Notes: generated by a model from the letters alone, not told the origin. A DNA stretch of 64,000 bases from Geminicoccaceae bacterium (GCA_025999455.1 AP024683.1:689501-753500); one strand, 5' to 3'. Counted from the stretch's first letter, positions 16,617-25,915 are shown. Translations and numbers: made by a program.

Positions 16617-19442
16617 ATGGCTCGATCCGCGAGAACCGGAAGTCGCCGGTCGGTCCGATCGAAAGAGGAGCCGCCGCGAACCGGCGGTCTCGCCGAAGCA
16701 CCGAGTCCCTTCCTCGGCGCCCCCGCCGGCTCCGGACCTTGCCGGCAAGTTTCACCCGCGGCACGGGAGCTCGTGATCCGCCACGAGAGCGGCGGCCGCG
16801 ACTATTATGAAAAGGTCCTCGAGAGCCGGCCACATTGGCCCGGCTACGCGTCGGGTCTGACGATCGGGTTCGGTTGGGATCTCGGCTACCACAGTCGGGC
16901 CGAGCTCGAGCGCGTCTGGCGGCCCTATCTCGGCCCGACCGCCACGGACCGCCTGGCGGCCGCCGTCGGCCTGCGTGCGGTCGAACCCGGCCGCGCCACC
17001 AAGGTCGTGCGCTTGAAGGCGCTGCGCCGCGCGCTCGCCGACATCCGGATACCCTGGGAGATCGCCGAAGCCGTTTTCGACCGCGAGACGCTCCCGGCCA
17101 CGGTCGCTCTGACCGAACGCGCCTTGCCGCACACCGACGAGCTGCCCGACGATTGCTTCGGTGCCCTCGTTTCCCTCGTTTTGAACCGGGGCGCGGGTGG
17201 ATTCGACCATCCGGCCCCCCGGTACGCGGAAATGCGGGCGATCAAGGCCTGCATGGCGGCCCGCGACTTCGATCGGATCCCGACCGAGCTCCGCAACATG
17301 GCACGGCTCTGGCCGGAGAGCTCGGGTCTCCGGACACGACGGGAGGAGGAGGCGGCGCTCTTCGAAAGCGGCCTCGCGTCGGGCGCTCTGCCGGGCCTCG
17401 TCGCGGCCCGGGCCGGAGCGGCGACCACCGCCGCTCCGCCGCTGCCGGTCTTGGACGTCGCGCCGGACCGAGTGGACCTGCGCGATCTTCTCTATCGTCC
17501 GCCCCTCGTCCCTCTGCCCGAGCAATGGCCGCCGCCGGACCTCGTCGCGAAACATCTCGAAACCTATCGTGCCGACGGTATGATCCTCGATCAGGGCCGG
17601 GAAGGTGCATGCACCGGCTACGGCCTCGCCGCTTGCATCAACTTCCTCTACTGGCGCCGGTGGGTCGCGGCCGGACGGCCGGAGGATCGGAGGCCGGCTC
17701 GGGTCAGCCCGAAAATGCTCTACGAGCTCGCCCGGCTCTACGACGAGTGGCCGGGCGAGGACTACGAGGGCTCCTCCTGCCGCGGTGCCATGAAGGGTTG
17801 GCACAAGCACGGCGCTTGTGCGGAGGCGCTCTGGCCCAAGGAGGGTCGGCCGGATCCCCGCTGGGCCGAGGACGCGGCCGAGCGCCCGCTCGGCGCCTAT
17901 TACCGCATCGACCGCAGCCAGATCGGTGATTTGCAGGCGGCGATCCACGAAGTCGGGGCCGTCTACGTCTCGGCCAAGGTACACGCGGGATGGCGCCTCG
18001 GGCCGGCCCGCGAGCTGCCGCGGATCCCCTGGAGCGGGCAGCGTCTGGAAGGCGGCCACGCCTTCGCGCTCGTGGGCTACGAACGACGCGGGTTCATCGT
18101 CCAGAACTCTTGGGGAGAGGGCTGGGGCTATCACGGCTTCGCCCTGCTCGGCTACGACGATTGGCTCGCCAACGGCATGGACGCCTGGGTCGCGGTCACC
18201 GGAGCGCCGATCGCGCGGCGTGATGCCGTCGGGCTCGCCCCCGCAGCGATCGGCCGATCCTTGCAGGTCCGCGCGGGTCTCGCCGGTCGCGGGCCCGCCC
18301 TCGACGATCCGCGCTGGGACGAGGCCCGTGCCCGGCGGCACACCCTCGTCCTCGGCAACGACGGCCGACCGCTCCGGCGCCAGCCGGATGCGTCCGATCC
18401 GGCGGACGAGGTGGACCTCCTTTGCCGACGGCTACCGGGCCCGGGGCTCAGCGAGCTCGGCAGCCGCAAGCTCCTCCTCTACGCGCACGGCGGCCTCAAC
18501 GACGAGGAAGCGGCGGTTCGACGCGCCCAGATCCTGGGACCGCTCATGCTCCGCAACGGGATCTGGCCGATCTTCGTGGCGTGGCGGTCGGGCCTGGGCG
18601 AAACGCTGTTCGCGCAAATCGAGGATTTGGGTCGCAAGATCCTCGACGGGCTCGGGCTGCGCACGGGGCGGACCGCCCTCGAGCGGTTCGAACCCACCCT
18701 CGGCGAGATCCGAGATCTGTCGATCGAATGGCTGGCCGCCCACGGCATCCCTCGCGCGCTTTGGGCCGAGATGAAAGAGAACGCGACGGCCGCCTCCGAA
18801 CCGGAGGCCGGTCTGACGCTGGCCGCCGCCGCGTTCGAGCGTTTGCGTGCCGAGCTCCCCGAGCTCGAGCTGCATCTGGCGGGTCATTCCGCGGGCTCGA
18901 TCCTGCTCGGCCGCTTTTCGTCGCCGCTTGCCGACCGGGGCCTTTCCGTCGCGAGCACCAATCTCTTGGCGCCGGCTTGCACCATGGGCTTCGCCGCCCG
19001 AACTTTCGGGCAGACCGCCGGTCGTGGTCGGCGCAAGGTGTTCGACAAGCGGCGGTTCGCGATCTGGGTGCTGAGCGATCGGAACGAGCGCCGCGACACC
19101 GTAGGTCCGTACGGCAAATCGCTCCTCTACCTCGTGAGCCGTGCGCTCGAACGAACCCGCCGCGCGCCGCTTCTCGGTCTCGAAGCGGCATGGGATCCGA
19201 GCGTCGCACCCGAACGTGAGCCCGTCGACCTCGACGATCGAGGACGCCTCGAATGGCTCGAGCTCTGGGCCGACGGGCCGCCACCCGAGGTTCTGCGCGA
19301 GCCGCAGGTTAGCACGGGCCCCACCGCGATCCCGGCCGGGCACGGTGCGTTCGACAACAGTGTCGAGGTCGTCAACGCGATCCTGCGCAACGTCCTCGGC
19401 GAGGAGCCGACGGTCCCGGCGACCGATCTAACGGGCTTCTGA
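16617..19442 (+). CDS. Lysozyme-like + papain-like peptidase + alpha/beta hydrolase fusion
   Basis: This 941-residue protein joins three hydrolase domains. Residues about 46-260 are lysozyme-like, with IRHESGG (Glu57) and SGLTIGFGWDLGY. Residues about 290-540 are papain-like: Gln326 and Cys332 in ILDQGREGACTGYG, His481 in GGHAFALVGY, and Asn497 in QNSWGEGWG, so the catalytic set is complete. Residues about 590-930 are an alpha/beta hydrolase, with YAHGGLN as a possible oxyanion strand, nucleophile Ser758 in GHSAG and a candidate His909 in GHGAFDN. The N-terminus is basic and Ser/Pro-rich, with no Sec leader or membrane segment. ATG 16617 has GGGGGAGG ahead. A secreted antibacterial or effector toxin is plausible; no secretion or immunity gene is adjacent. 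Confidence 0.82.
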   Translation: MARSARTGSRRSVRSKEEPPRTGGLAEAPSPFLGAPAGSGPCRQVSPAARELVIRHESGGRDYYEKVLESRPHWPGYASGLTIGFGWDLGYHSRAELERVWRPYLGPTATDRLAAAVGLRAVEPGRATKVVRLKALRRALADIRIPWEIAEAVFDRETLPATVALTERALPHTDELPDDCFGALVSLVLNRGAGGFDHPAPRYAEMRAIKACMAARDFDRIPTELRNMARLWPESSGLRTRREEEAALFESGLASGALPGLVAARAGAATTAAPPLPVLDVAPDRVDLRDLLYRPPLVPLPEQWPPPDLVAKHLETYRADGMILDQGREGACTGYGLAACINFLYWRRWVAAGRPEDRRPARVSPKMLYELARLYDEWPGEDYEGSSCRGAMKGWHKHGACAEALWPKEGRPDPRWAEDAAERPLGAYYRIDRSQIGDLQAAIHEVGAVYVSAKVHAGWRLGPARELPRIPWSGQRLEGGHAFALVGYERRGFIVQNSWGEGWGYHGFALLGYDDWLANGMDAWVAVTGAPIARRDAVGLAPAAIGRSLQVRAGLAGRGPALDDPRWDEARARRHTLVLGNDGRPLRRQPDASDPADEVDLLCRRLPGPGLSELGSRKLLLYAHGGLNDEEAAVRRAQILGPLMLRNGIWPIFVAWRSGLGETLFAQIEDLGRKILDGLGLRTGRTALERFEPTLGEIRDLSIEWLAAHGIPRALWAEMKENATAASEPEAGLTLAAAAFERLRAELPELELHLAGHSAGSILLGRFSSPLADRGLSVASTNLLAPACTMGFAARTFGQTAGRGRRKVFDKRRFAIWVLSDRNERRDTVGPYGKSLLYLVSRALERTRRAPLLGLEAAWDPSVAPEREPVDLDDRGRLEWLELWADGPPPEVLREPQVSTGPTAIPAGHGAFDNSVEVVNAILRNVLGEEPTVPATDLTGF

Positions 19443-21092
19443 CCCGCTCGCAGCGGCGAGCGCGCGGGCCCGCTCGCGCAGCTCGAACTTTTGGATCTTG
19501 CCCGTCGAGGTCTTGGGCAAGGGTCCGAAGACCACGGTCTTGGGTGCTTTGTAATGCGCCATGTGCTCGCGGCACCAGCGGATGATCTCGGCTTCGTCGA
19601 CCGCCGGGGCGTCCGGCTTCAGCGTCACGAACGCGCAGGGTGTCTCACCCCAGAACGGATCCGGTTTGGCCACGACGGCCGCTTCCATGACGGCCGGGTG
19701 ACGGTAGAGGACTTCTTCCACCTCGAGCGAGCTGATGTTCTCGCCGCCGCTGATGATGATGTCCTTCGAGCGGTCCTTGACCTCGACGTAGCCGTCCGGG
19801 TGGACGACCGCGAGATCGCCCGTGTGGTACCAGCCGCCGCGGAACGCCTCGGCCGTGGCCGTGGGGTTCTTGAGATAGCCCTTCATCACCGTGTTGCCAC
19901 GCAACAAGAGCTCGCCCATGGTGCGAGCGTCCGCGGGCACCGGCTCGAGCGTCTCGGGGTCGGCCACCATCAGCTCCGACATCGTCGGGTAGCGGACCCC
20001 CTGCCGGGCGATCAGCGCCGCCCGCCGGCGCGAATCGAGCTCGTCCCAGGAAGGTTGCTCGACGCAGACGGTGGCGGGGCCGTAGACCTCGGTGAGGCCG
20101 TAGAGGTGCACGACGTGGAAACCCATCGCGGCCATCGCCTCGATGACCGCCGAGGGCGGGGCGGCACCGCCCGTGCCGACGACGACGCGCTGGGGGAAAC
20201 GCCGGCGCACCTCGGGCGGGCTGTGGATCAGCATGGTGAGGACGACGGGCGCCGCGCAGAGGTGGGTCACACCTTCTTCCGCGACGAGGCGGAAGATCTC
20301 GGCCGGGTCGACCTTGCGCAGGCAGACATGCGTCCCGCCGGCGGCCGTGACACCCCAGGTGTAGGTCCACCCGTTGCAGTGGAACATCGGCAAGGTCCAG
20401 AGATAGACCGACCGTGGCGACAGGCCGAGCACGAGGGCGTTACCGAGCGCGTTCAAGAACGCGCCGCGATGATGGTAGACGACGCCCTTGGGATTGCCCG
20501 TCGTCCCCGAGGTGTAGCAGAGGGAGAGGGCATCCCATTCGTCGGCCGGCTCGCTCGGGGTGAAGCTCGGATCGCCCTCGGCGAGAAGAGCCTCGTAGTC
20601 GAGCCACCCCGTGGGCTCGCCCGGGGCGTGAGGGTCGACGATCTCGACGAGTTCCGGCGCGCGCGCGAGCCTCGACACGGCCGCACGCGCGAGCGGGGCG
20701 AGCTCCCGGTCGACCAGGAACAACTTCGCTTCGCCGTGTTCGAGGATGAACGCGATCGTCGCCGCGTCGAGACGAGTGTTGAGCGCGTTGAGGACCGCTC
20801 CCGCCATCGGGATCCCGTAATGGGCCTCGAGCATGGCCGGGGTGTTGGGGCACAGGATCGCCACCGTGTCGCCGCGGCCGATACCGCGTCGCACCAGAGC
20901 CGATGCGAGCCGTCGACAGCGCGCCGCCACCTCGCCCCAGCTCCACCGCCGATCCCCGTGGACGACACCGACGCGGTCGCGGAACACGTCGCCCGCTCGC
21001 AACAGGAAATCGATCGGCGTGAGCGGTCGAAAATTGGCCGGATTCCGGTCGAGCGCCACGTCGAAGATGGTCGAGGCTCGTGCTCCACTCAT
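19428..21092 (-). CDS. Acyl-CoA synthetase (AMP-dependent, medium/long-chain)
   Basis: The 554-residue ANL-family enzyme activates a carboxylic acid to its CoA thioester via an acyl-adenylate. The P-loop YTSGTTGNPKGV, the YGLTEVYGP motif, GWYHTGDLA and KDRSKDIIISGGENI are intact, and PKTSTGKIQK supplies the adenylation lysine. The subgroup (LPMFHCNGW) resembles acyl-CoA synthetases of fatty or methylmercaptopropionate type; substrate is undetermined. ATG 21092 has GGGAGG ahead. It converges on the fusion gene with a 15-base overlap and has a close paralogue at 32836-34482. Confidence 0.93.
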   Translation of the reverse strand: MSGARASTIFDVALDRNPANFRPLTPIDFLLRAGDVFRDRVGVVHGDRRWSWGEVAARCRRLASALVRRGIGRGDTVAILCPNTPAMLEAHYGIPMAGAVLNALNTRLDAATIAFILEHGEAKLFLVDRELAPLARAAVSRLARAPELVEIVDPHAPGEPTGWLDYEALLAEGDPSFTPSEPADEWDALSLCYTSGTTGNPKGVVYHHRGAFLNALGNALVLGLSPRSVYLWTLPMFHCNGWTYTWGVTAAGGTHVCLRKVDPAEIFRLVAEEGVTHLCAAPVVLTMLIHSPPEVRRRFPQRVVVGTGGAAPPSAVIEAMAAMGFHVVHLYGLTEVYGPATVCVEQPSWDELDSRRRAALIARQGVRYPTMSELMVADPETLEPVPADARTMGELLLRGNTVMKGYLKNPTATAEAFRGGWYHTGDLAVVHPDGYVEVKDRSKDIIISGGENISSLEVEEVLYRHPAVMEAAVVAKPDPFWGETPCAFVTLKPDAPAVDEAEIIRWCREHMAHYKAPKTVVFGPLPKTSTGKIQKFELRERARALAAASGSEAR

Positions 21093-21127
21093 CCTGCGCC
21101 TCCCTGGCCGCCTTTCGGCGGGAGCTT

Positions 21128-22378
21128 TTAGGCCACCCTCCGACCGTCCGGAAGATCGCCCCGAAGTTGGTTGTCGCGGGGCACCACGGCGGGTCTCGAC
21201 GCCGTTTCGACCGAGGCGGCCGAAGTCGTCAACACGAGGAGCAGGCCGACCGCGTAGTAGATGCTGTTGAAATAGTTCTGGAACGCCGATTGCGCCAACA
21301 TGTCGGCCGTGATCGCCAACATCGTCGCGCGGCGCAGCGGGCGGTCGTCGGCCCGGGCGGCCCGCATCGCGAGGCGGACGAGCTCGAAAAGGAGCAGGCC
21401 AACGAACAAGAGCCCGGGCAACCCCGCCTCGATGTAGAAGCGGAGGGGCTCGTTGTGCGGCCATTCCAGCCAACGTGTGCCGTCGAGCGCCGGCCGCCCC
21501 TCCGCGAGCCGCTCGCGCACGACCCCGAAGCCGAGGCCCAAGGGCTCGTCGAGGGCGAGCGCGAGCCAGTGGAGCTGACTGACCGCACGCCCGGACGACC
21601 AATCTTCCGTGCTGCCGGGCAACCAGCGCTCGAGGAAATCGTCGCTGACCAGGATCGTGTAGACGGCGAGCAGACCGAGCGCGCCCGCGATCGCGGGTAG
21701 GAGCCGCACGAAGCGGTCGCCGGGCCGCTCCGCCGTCGCCACGTCGAGGACGAGGTGGATCGCACAAGTGACGAGGGCGGTGCGCGTGCCCGTGAGAAGC
21801 ACCATCGCTCCCGCCGTGCCGGCGAGGCAGAGGTGGCCGGCGGCCAGGACGGGCTGCGCCGAGGTTCGGACTTTGGCCAGGGTCGCGAGCAGGTAGATGG
21901 TGCAGAGGCCGGCGTGGGCGACCAACGAGCCCGTGAAATCGACCCGCGTGAGATCGGGACGACCGCGGCGCAAGAAATCCGGGACGACGAAAACGGCGAT
22001 CAGAGCCGTCGCCACCACGTAGAGCGTGAGCAGACGCCAGACGAGTTCGCTCGGATCCCGCCCGTCGAGCGCGCGCGCGACGTTCGGTGCGAACAAAAAG
22101 AGCGGGACGACGAGCGCCACCTTGTAGTCGATGGGCTCGACCTCGCCTCGAACGACGTCGGCGAGAAGGATCGGGACGAGCAGGAGCGCCAAGAGCGCCG
22201 GTGTGCGGGCGTCGATCGGCTCGAGGCGCGGCTCGCGGAGGAGGGCGGCGAGGACGAGCCCCCCATAAGCCGCGAGGAAGGCGAGGATCCGGACCCGATC
22301 GAGGCTCCAGAGCCCGGCGGCTTCGGACGACACGCAGGCGAAACCGAAGAGGATCGCGAAGAGGAGCCGAACGGGCAC
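21128..22378 (-). CDS. O-antigen ligase/polymerase-family membrane protein
   Basis: The 416-residue protein has around ten membrane helices and a large periplasmic loop. The motif EWPHNEPLRFYIEAGLPG contains the HN pair typical of WaaL/Wzy-type O-antigen ligases. The start is GTG 22378 with only a weak ribosome site. It would attach or polymerise surface sugar chains in the periplasm. It is divergent from, and only 54 bases from, a three-gene polysaccharide cluster, which supports the role. Whether it is ligase or polymerase cannot be told. Confidence 0.82.
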   Translation of the reverse strand: MPVRLLFAILFGFACVSSEAAGLWSLDRVRILAFLAAYGGLVLAALLREPRLEPIDARTPALLALLLVPILLADVVRGEVEPIDYKVALVVPLFLFAPNVARALDGRDPSELVWRLLTLYVVATALIAVFVVPDFLRRGRPDLTRVDFTGSLVAHAGLCTIYLLATLAKVRTSAQPVLAAGHLCLAGTAGAMVLLTGTRTALVTCAIHLVLDVATAERPGDRFVRLLPAIAGALGLLAVYTILVSDDFLERWLPGSTEDWSSGRAVSQLHWLALALDEPLGLGFGVVRERLAEGRPALDGTRWLEWPHNEPLRFYIEAGLPGLLFVGLLLFELVRLAMRAARADDRPLRRATMLAITADMLAQSAFQNYFNSIYYAVGLLLVLTTSAASVETASRPAVVPRDNQLRGDLPDGRRVA

Positions 22379-22432
22379 GAGCCGGAGCCGACGGTGTTGC
22401 GCCGAATTTCAATTTATGGTTGATATCGACCC

Positions 22433-23104
22433 GTGTCGAGCACCTTGTCGCCGTCGCGTCCCAAGGCCAAGGCCTTTCCGATCGCCCAGCGCTCGCCGTG
22501 GCTCGCTGCGCTCCTGCAGAGCTGCCCCGTCATCCTCGCCATCAATTGGTGCCTTCAGGGGATGCGTGGCATGGACCGTGGCGAACTCGCCTTCCGGCTG
22601 ATGCTCGAAGTCGTTCTCTTCGCCGCGCTGGTCCCCGTGGTGGGGGCCCTCGGCGCGCTCCTCCTCGCGCACAGCTTCAATTTCACCTTCAACGGCCAGG
22701 TTTGGGTGTGCGCACGCTATTGTCTCTGTTGGCGACGGTCGCCGGCCGCGGTCGAGCGCTTCCTTCACGACGTGGCGGGCGAGCTGCGCGAGCTGTCTTG
22801 GCTCGACGAGGCCGTGTGCATCGGTTCACGCGCAACCGGCGTCGAGGTCCGGCACGACCGAGCCGACATCGATCTCCGCTTGATCGCCCCCGGCGGTACC
22901 TGGGGTTGGCTCAAAGTCAACCTGCTCCTGCTCGCGCTCCGGACCCGAGCGTTCTTGAGGCTCGTGCCGCTCGACCTCTACGCCTACGACGGTCCGGACT
23001 CGCTCGCGCGGTTCCGGCAGGACGAGCCGCTCCTCGTGATCCTCGACCGGCGGGGCCGCATCGCCCGGCGGTTCGCCGAGCGGCAGCTGGTCCCACTCAG
23101 ATGA
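22433..23104 (+). CDS. Membrane-anchored nucleotidyltransferase-like protein of a polysaccharide cluster
   Basis: The 223-residue protein has two hydrophobic segments (around residues 24-40 and 55-80). A soluble part follows, with VCIGSRATGVEVRHDRADIDLRL; the GS...DIDLR pattern recalls the MNT nucleotidyltransferase active site. I do not know a defined function. It overlaps the Alg14-like gene by four bases, so it probably works in the same sugar-transfer step. GTG 22433 lacks a clear ribosome site, and AT-rich sequence directly upstream may hold the promoter. Substrate and activity are unproven. Confidence 0.55.
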   Translation: MSSTLSPSRPKAKAFPIAQRSPWLAALLQSCPVILAINWCLQGMRGMDRGELAFRLMLEVVLFAALVPVVGALGALLLAHSFNFTFNGQVWVCARYCLCWRRSPAAVERFLHDVAGELRELSWLDEAVCIGSRATGVEVRHDRADIDLRLIAPGGTWGWLKVNLLLLALRTRAFLRLVPLDLYAYDGPDSLARFRQDEPLLVILDRRGRIARRFAERQLVPLR

Positions 23105-23571
23105 CCGCGCCGCGTCACGTCGAGACCCGGCGGACCTGCCTCGCTTACTCCCCGGGTGGGCATCTCGCGGAACTCGAACGGGCCCTCGACGGGATCGAGT
23201 TCACGGATTGCTTCCACGTCACCTACGGGCCCGGTCGGCCGACGACGCTCCCGGCCCGGCGGATCTATCGCCTGTGCCATCCCCGCCGGTCGGTGATCCG
23301 CACCTTCTTGAACGCGTTGGGGGCGTTGTGGGTGCTCCTGCGCGAGCGGCCGCGGCTCGTCGTTTCGACGGGCGCCGACGTCGCCGTGCCGACCGTGGTG
23401 TTGAGCAAGCTCTTCGGGGCCCGGATCGTCTACATCGAGACCGCGGCCGCTCTCGAGGGCTCGCTCTCCGGGCGGCTTTGCCATCCGGTGGCGGATCTCT
23501 TCATCGTGCAATGGCCGGAGCAGCTCGCCCGCTATCCCCGAGCCGCGCTCGCCCGAGGACCGCTGCTTTGA
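23101..23571 (+). CDS. PssD/Alg14-like glycosyltransferase membrane-anchor subunit
   Basis: The 156-residue protein resembles Alg14/PssD, the subunit that recruits the catalytic Alg13/PssE partner to the membrane for transfer of a sugar to a lipid-linked acceptor. AYSPGGHLAELERAL, VVSTGADVAVPTVVLSKLFG and IETAAALEGSLSGRL are the typical blocks. ATG 23101 overlaps the previous stop, and its own stop is overlapped by the TTG start of the next gene. Together the two make one split GT-B enzyme. Confidence 0.85.
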   Translation: MTAPRHVETRRTCLAYSPGGHLAELERALDGIEFTDCFHVTYGPGRPTTLPARRIYRLCHPRRSVIRTFLNALGALWVLLRERPRLVVSTGADVAVPTVVLSKLFGARIVYIETAAALEGSLSGRLCHPVADLFIVQWPEQLARYPRAALARGPLL

Positions 23572-24110
23572 GCGAAACGGCCGGACTCCTGGTCGCCGTG
23601 GGAACGTTCGTGAACGGCTTCGACGAGCTCGTCGAGGCCGCCGACCGAGCTGCGGCGGATTTGGGCATCGGCGGCTTCGCCCAGATCGGCGGCTCGCGTG
23701 TCAGACCGCGACACCTCGACTGGGCGCGCTTCCTGCCGCCCGCCGAGCTGCGTGCCCGGATCGCGGGGGCGCGGGTCGTGGTGTGCCACGGCGGGGTGGG
23801 GATCTTGGGCGATGCGATGCGGGCCGGGCGGCCGATCGTCGCGATGCCGCGGCGTGGACCGACGACCTTCGACAATCCGAGCGACGACCAGTTGCCCTTC
23901 CTGCGTCGCCTGACGGAACGCTATCCGATCGGTTTTTGCGAGCGGGCCGAGGACCTGTGTGCGGCCATCGCGCGGGCGCTCACCGGGCCGACGACGGTCG
24001 TTTACCCGCTCGGAAGCGACGTGCCCGAGATCGTGGCACGGTTCCTCGCCGCGGATCAGGCTCGGGACGTCCCGGTCGTCGGCGCCGGCCGGCCGAGCCG
24101 GTGGACGTAG
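23568..24110 (+). CDS. PssE/Alg13-like glycosyltransferase catalytic subunit
   Basis: The 180-residue protein corresponds to the nucleotide-sugar-binding half of a split GT28 enzyme (Alg13/PssE). VAVGTFVNGFDELVEA is its N-terminal strand-loop, and VVCHGGVGILGDAMRAGRPIV is the C-terminal donor-binding region. I take TTG 23568, which overlaps the preceding stop as TTGA and has GAGG nine bases ahead. It pairs with the Alg14-like protein. Its last 55 bases overlap flhB on the other strand. Confidence 0.85.
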   Translation: MSETAGLLVAVGTFVNGFDELVEAADRAAADLGIGGFAQIGGSRVRPRHLDWARFLPPAELRARIAGARVVVCHGGVGILGDAMRAGRPIVAMPRRGPTTFDNPSDDQLPFLRRLTERYPIGFCERAEDLCAAIARALTGPTTVVYPLGSDVPEIVARFLAADQARDVPVVGAGRPSRWT

Positions 24111-25147
24111 GCGATGAGCTCCGCCACGGCTTTGTAATGTTCGGGCCGGATCGTGTCGCCGGGCTCGAGGGCGGCGTGGAGAGCTCGCGCCAGGGGCGGG
24201 TTCTCGACGACGGGCACACCGTGCCGACGCGCGAGGTCGCGGATCGCGAGGGCGAGGCTGTCGACGCCCTTGGCCACCACTTTCGGTGCGGGCATGGTCG
24301 CCGCCTCGTAACGCAGGGCCACCGCGTAGTGCGTGGGGTTCGTCACGACCACGGTGGCTTTCGGCACTTCGGCCATCATCCGCCGCCGCGCCCGCTCGAG
24401 ACGCAACTGACGAAGCCTCTGTTTGACGACGGGATCGCCTTCGGTTTCCCGCAGTTCTTCTTTGAGCTCCTGGCGGGTCATGCGCAGGCGCCGGCGATGG
24501 TCGAGCCGCTGCCAGAGCGTGTCGACCGCCGCGAGGACCGCCACGATCGCGAGCACCCAGCCGACCAGGCGCGCCGAGAGGTCGACCAGTCGGCTCGTCA
24601 ACTCGGCCGGACCGAGTTCGACGAGGCGGCCGACCTCGAGCGGCAACGGCCGGAGCACGAGGAGGGTCACGACCGCCACGATCGCGAGCTTGAGGAGCCC
24701 CTTCGCGAATTCCACCAACGTCGCGAGCGCGAACAAGCGCTTGACGCCGGCGATCGGCGAGATCCGTTCGAGCTTGGGCAGGAGAGGGTGAGCGCTCCAG
24801 ACGACGGCACCTTGGAGGAACGGGCCGGCGAGCGCGGCGAGGAAAAGCGCGAGCAGCCAAGCGAGGAGGATCAACGACGCCTCGCCCGAAGCCGAGACGA
24901 GTTCGGCCGACCCCGCGAGCCCGGCGCCGGAGGGTGCCGCGGCGCCGGCGAGCAAGGCGCGGAGGGCGTGTACGAGCCGCTCGGCGCTCCACGGACCGGC
25001 CCAGAGGACGAGCAGCAGCCCCGAGCCCAAGAGCAGGACGTGACCGGGTTCGCGCGAGGCGGCGACCTGCCCACGCTCGCGCGCCTGCTCCAACCGCCGT
25101 TGCGACGGTTCTTCGGTCCGGTCGGCGTCGTCGCGTTCCTCGGCCAC
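24056..25147 (-). CDS. flhB: Flagellar type III export switch protein FlhB
   Basis: The 363-residue protein has the FlhB layout: acidic N-terminus (TEEPSQRRLEQARERGQV), four membrane helices and a cytoplasmic domain with the autocleavage site NPTH (VVVTNPTHYAVAL). It switches export from rod/hook to filament substrates. It is the last gene of a minus-strand flagellar block and starts six bases after fliR. The C-terminal tail is slightly longer than the minimum and overlaps the Alg13-like gene. Confidence 0.95.
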   Translation of the reverse strand: MAEERDDADRTEEPSQRRLEQARERGQVAASREPGHVLLLGSGLLLVLWAGPWSAERLVHALRALLAGAAAPSGAGLAGSAELVSASGEASLILLAWLLALFLAALAGPFLQGAVVWSAHPLLPKLERISPIAGVKRLFALATLVEFAKGLLKLAIVAVVTLLVLRPLPLEVGRLVELGPAELTSRLVDLSARLVGWVLAIVAVLAAVDTLWQRLDHRRRLRMTRQELKEELRETEGDPVVKQRLRQLRLERARRRMMAEVPKATVVVTNPTHYAVALRYEAATMPAPKVVAKGVDSLALAIRDLARRHGVPVVENPPLARALHAALEPGDTIRPEHYKAVAELIAYVHRLGRPAPTTGTSRA

Positions 25148-25153
25148 GGCCGG

Positions 25154-25915
25154 TCAGTCCACGAGCCAAGCCGAACTCTGGTCGAGGAACCGCAGCCCGG
25201 CCGCGATGCCGGCCCCGAGCGCCAACCCCGAGGCAGAGATCGCGAGCAGGATCTGCAACGGAAGCGCGATGAACAGCACCTGCAGCGCGGGGACGAGCCG
25301 CGCGAGGAGGCCGACCGCCAGATTGGCCAAGAAGGAGGCGACCAGGACCGGTGCGGCGATCGCGAGGCCGACGCCGAGTGCCGCGTTCCCGAGCCGCGCC
25401 GCGAGTGCGGAAAGATCGCCCGGGTCGGGAAGGCGTCCGGGTGGCAGGCTCGCGTAGCTCGCGACGAGCCGTTCGAGCAGCGCGTGATGCCCGTCGCTCG
25501 CGACGAGGACGACCAAGAACAGTGTGGAAAGGAGCGCGCCGGGTACGGTCCCCTGCGTCGCCTCGGACGGGTCGAAGAACGAGGCTGCGGCGAGACCCGA
25601 CTGCATCGCGACGATCGACCCGGCCCAGTGCAACGCCGCGAGGACGAGCCGGAGCAGGGCGCCGATGGCCAGCCCCGTCACGACTTCGCTGCCGACCGTC
25701 GCCACGAACGAGCCGGCTTCGACGGGCGGCAGTGGAAGTCGCTCGCCGAGTGCCGTGGCGACGAGCACGCTCGTGAAGAGGGCGAGCCAGAGCCGCAGTC
25801 TCGGATCGACGTAACTCTCGCCGAACGCCGGGAGCAGCAGGAGCGCGCTTCCGAGCCGCGCGAAGACCAAGAGTACGGCGAAGCTTTCCCCGACGAGGAA
25901 ATCTTGCAGCGTCAC
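25154..25915 (-). CDS. fliR: Flagellar export apparatus protein FliR
   Basis: The 253-residue, six-helix membrane protein is part of the FliPQR export gate. It opens MTLQDFLVGESFAVLLVFARLGSALLLLP and includes VGLLARLVPALQVLFIALPLQI, a FliR hallmark. Length is normal. It lies between fliQ and flhB in the order common to Rhodospirillales flagellar operons. A gap of 43 bases separates it from fliQ. Confidence 0.93.
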   Translation of the reverse strand: MTLQDFLVGESFAVLLVFARLGSALLLLPAFGESYVDPRLRLWLALFTSVLVATALGERLPLPPVEAGSFVATVGSEVVTGLAIGALLRLVLAALHWAGSIVAMQSGLAAASFFDPSEATQGTVPGALLSTLFLVVLVASDGHHALLERLVASYASLPPGRLPDPGDLSALAARLGNAALGVGLAIAAPVLVASFLANLAVGLLARLVPALQVLFIALPLQILLAISASGLALGAGIAAGLRFLDQSSAWLVD

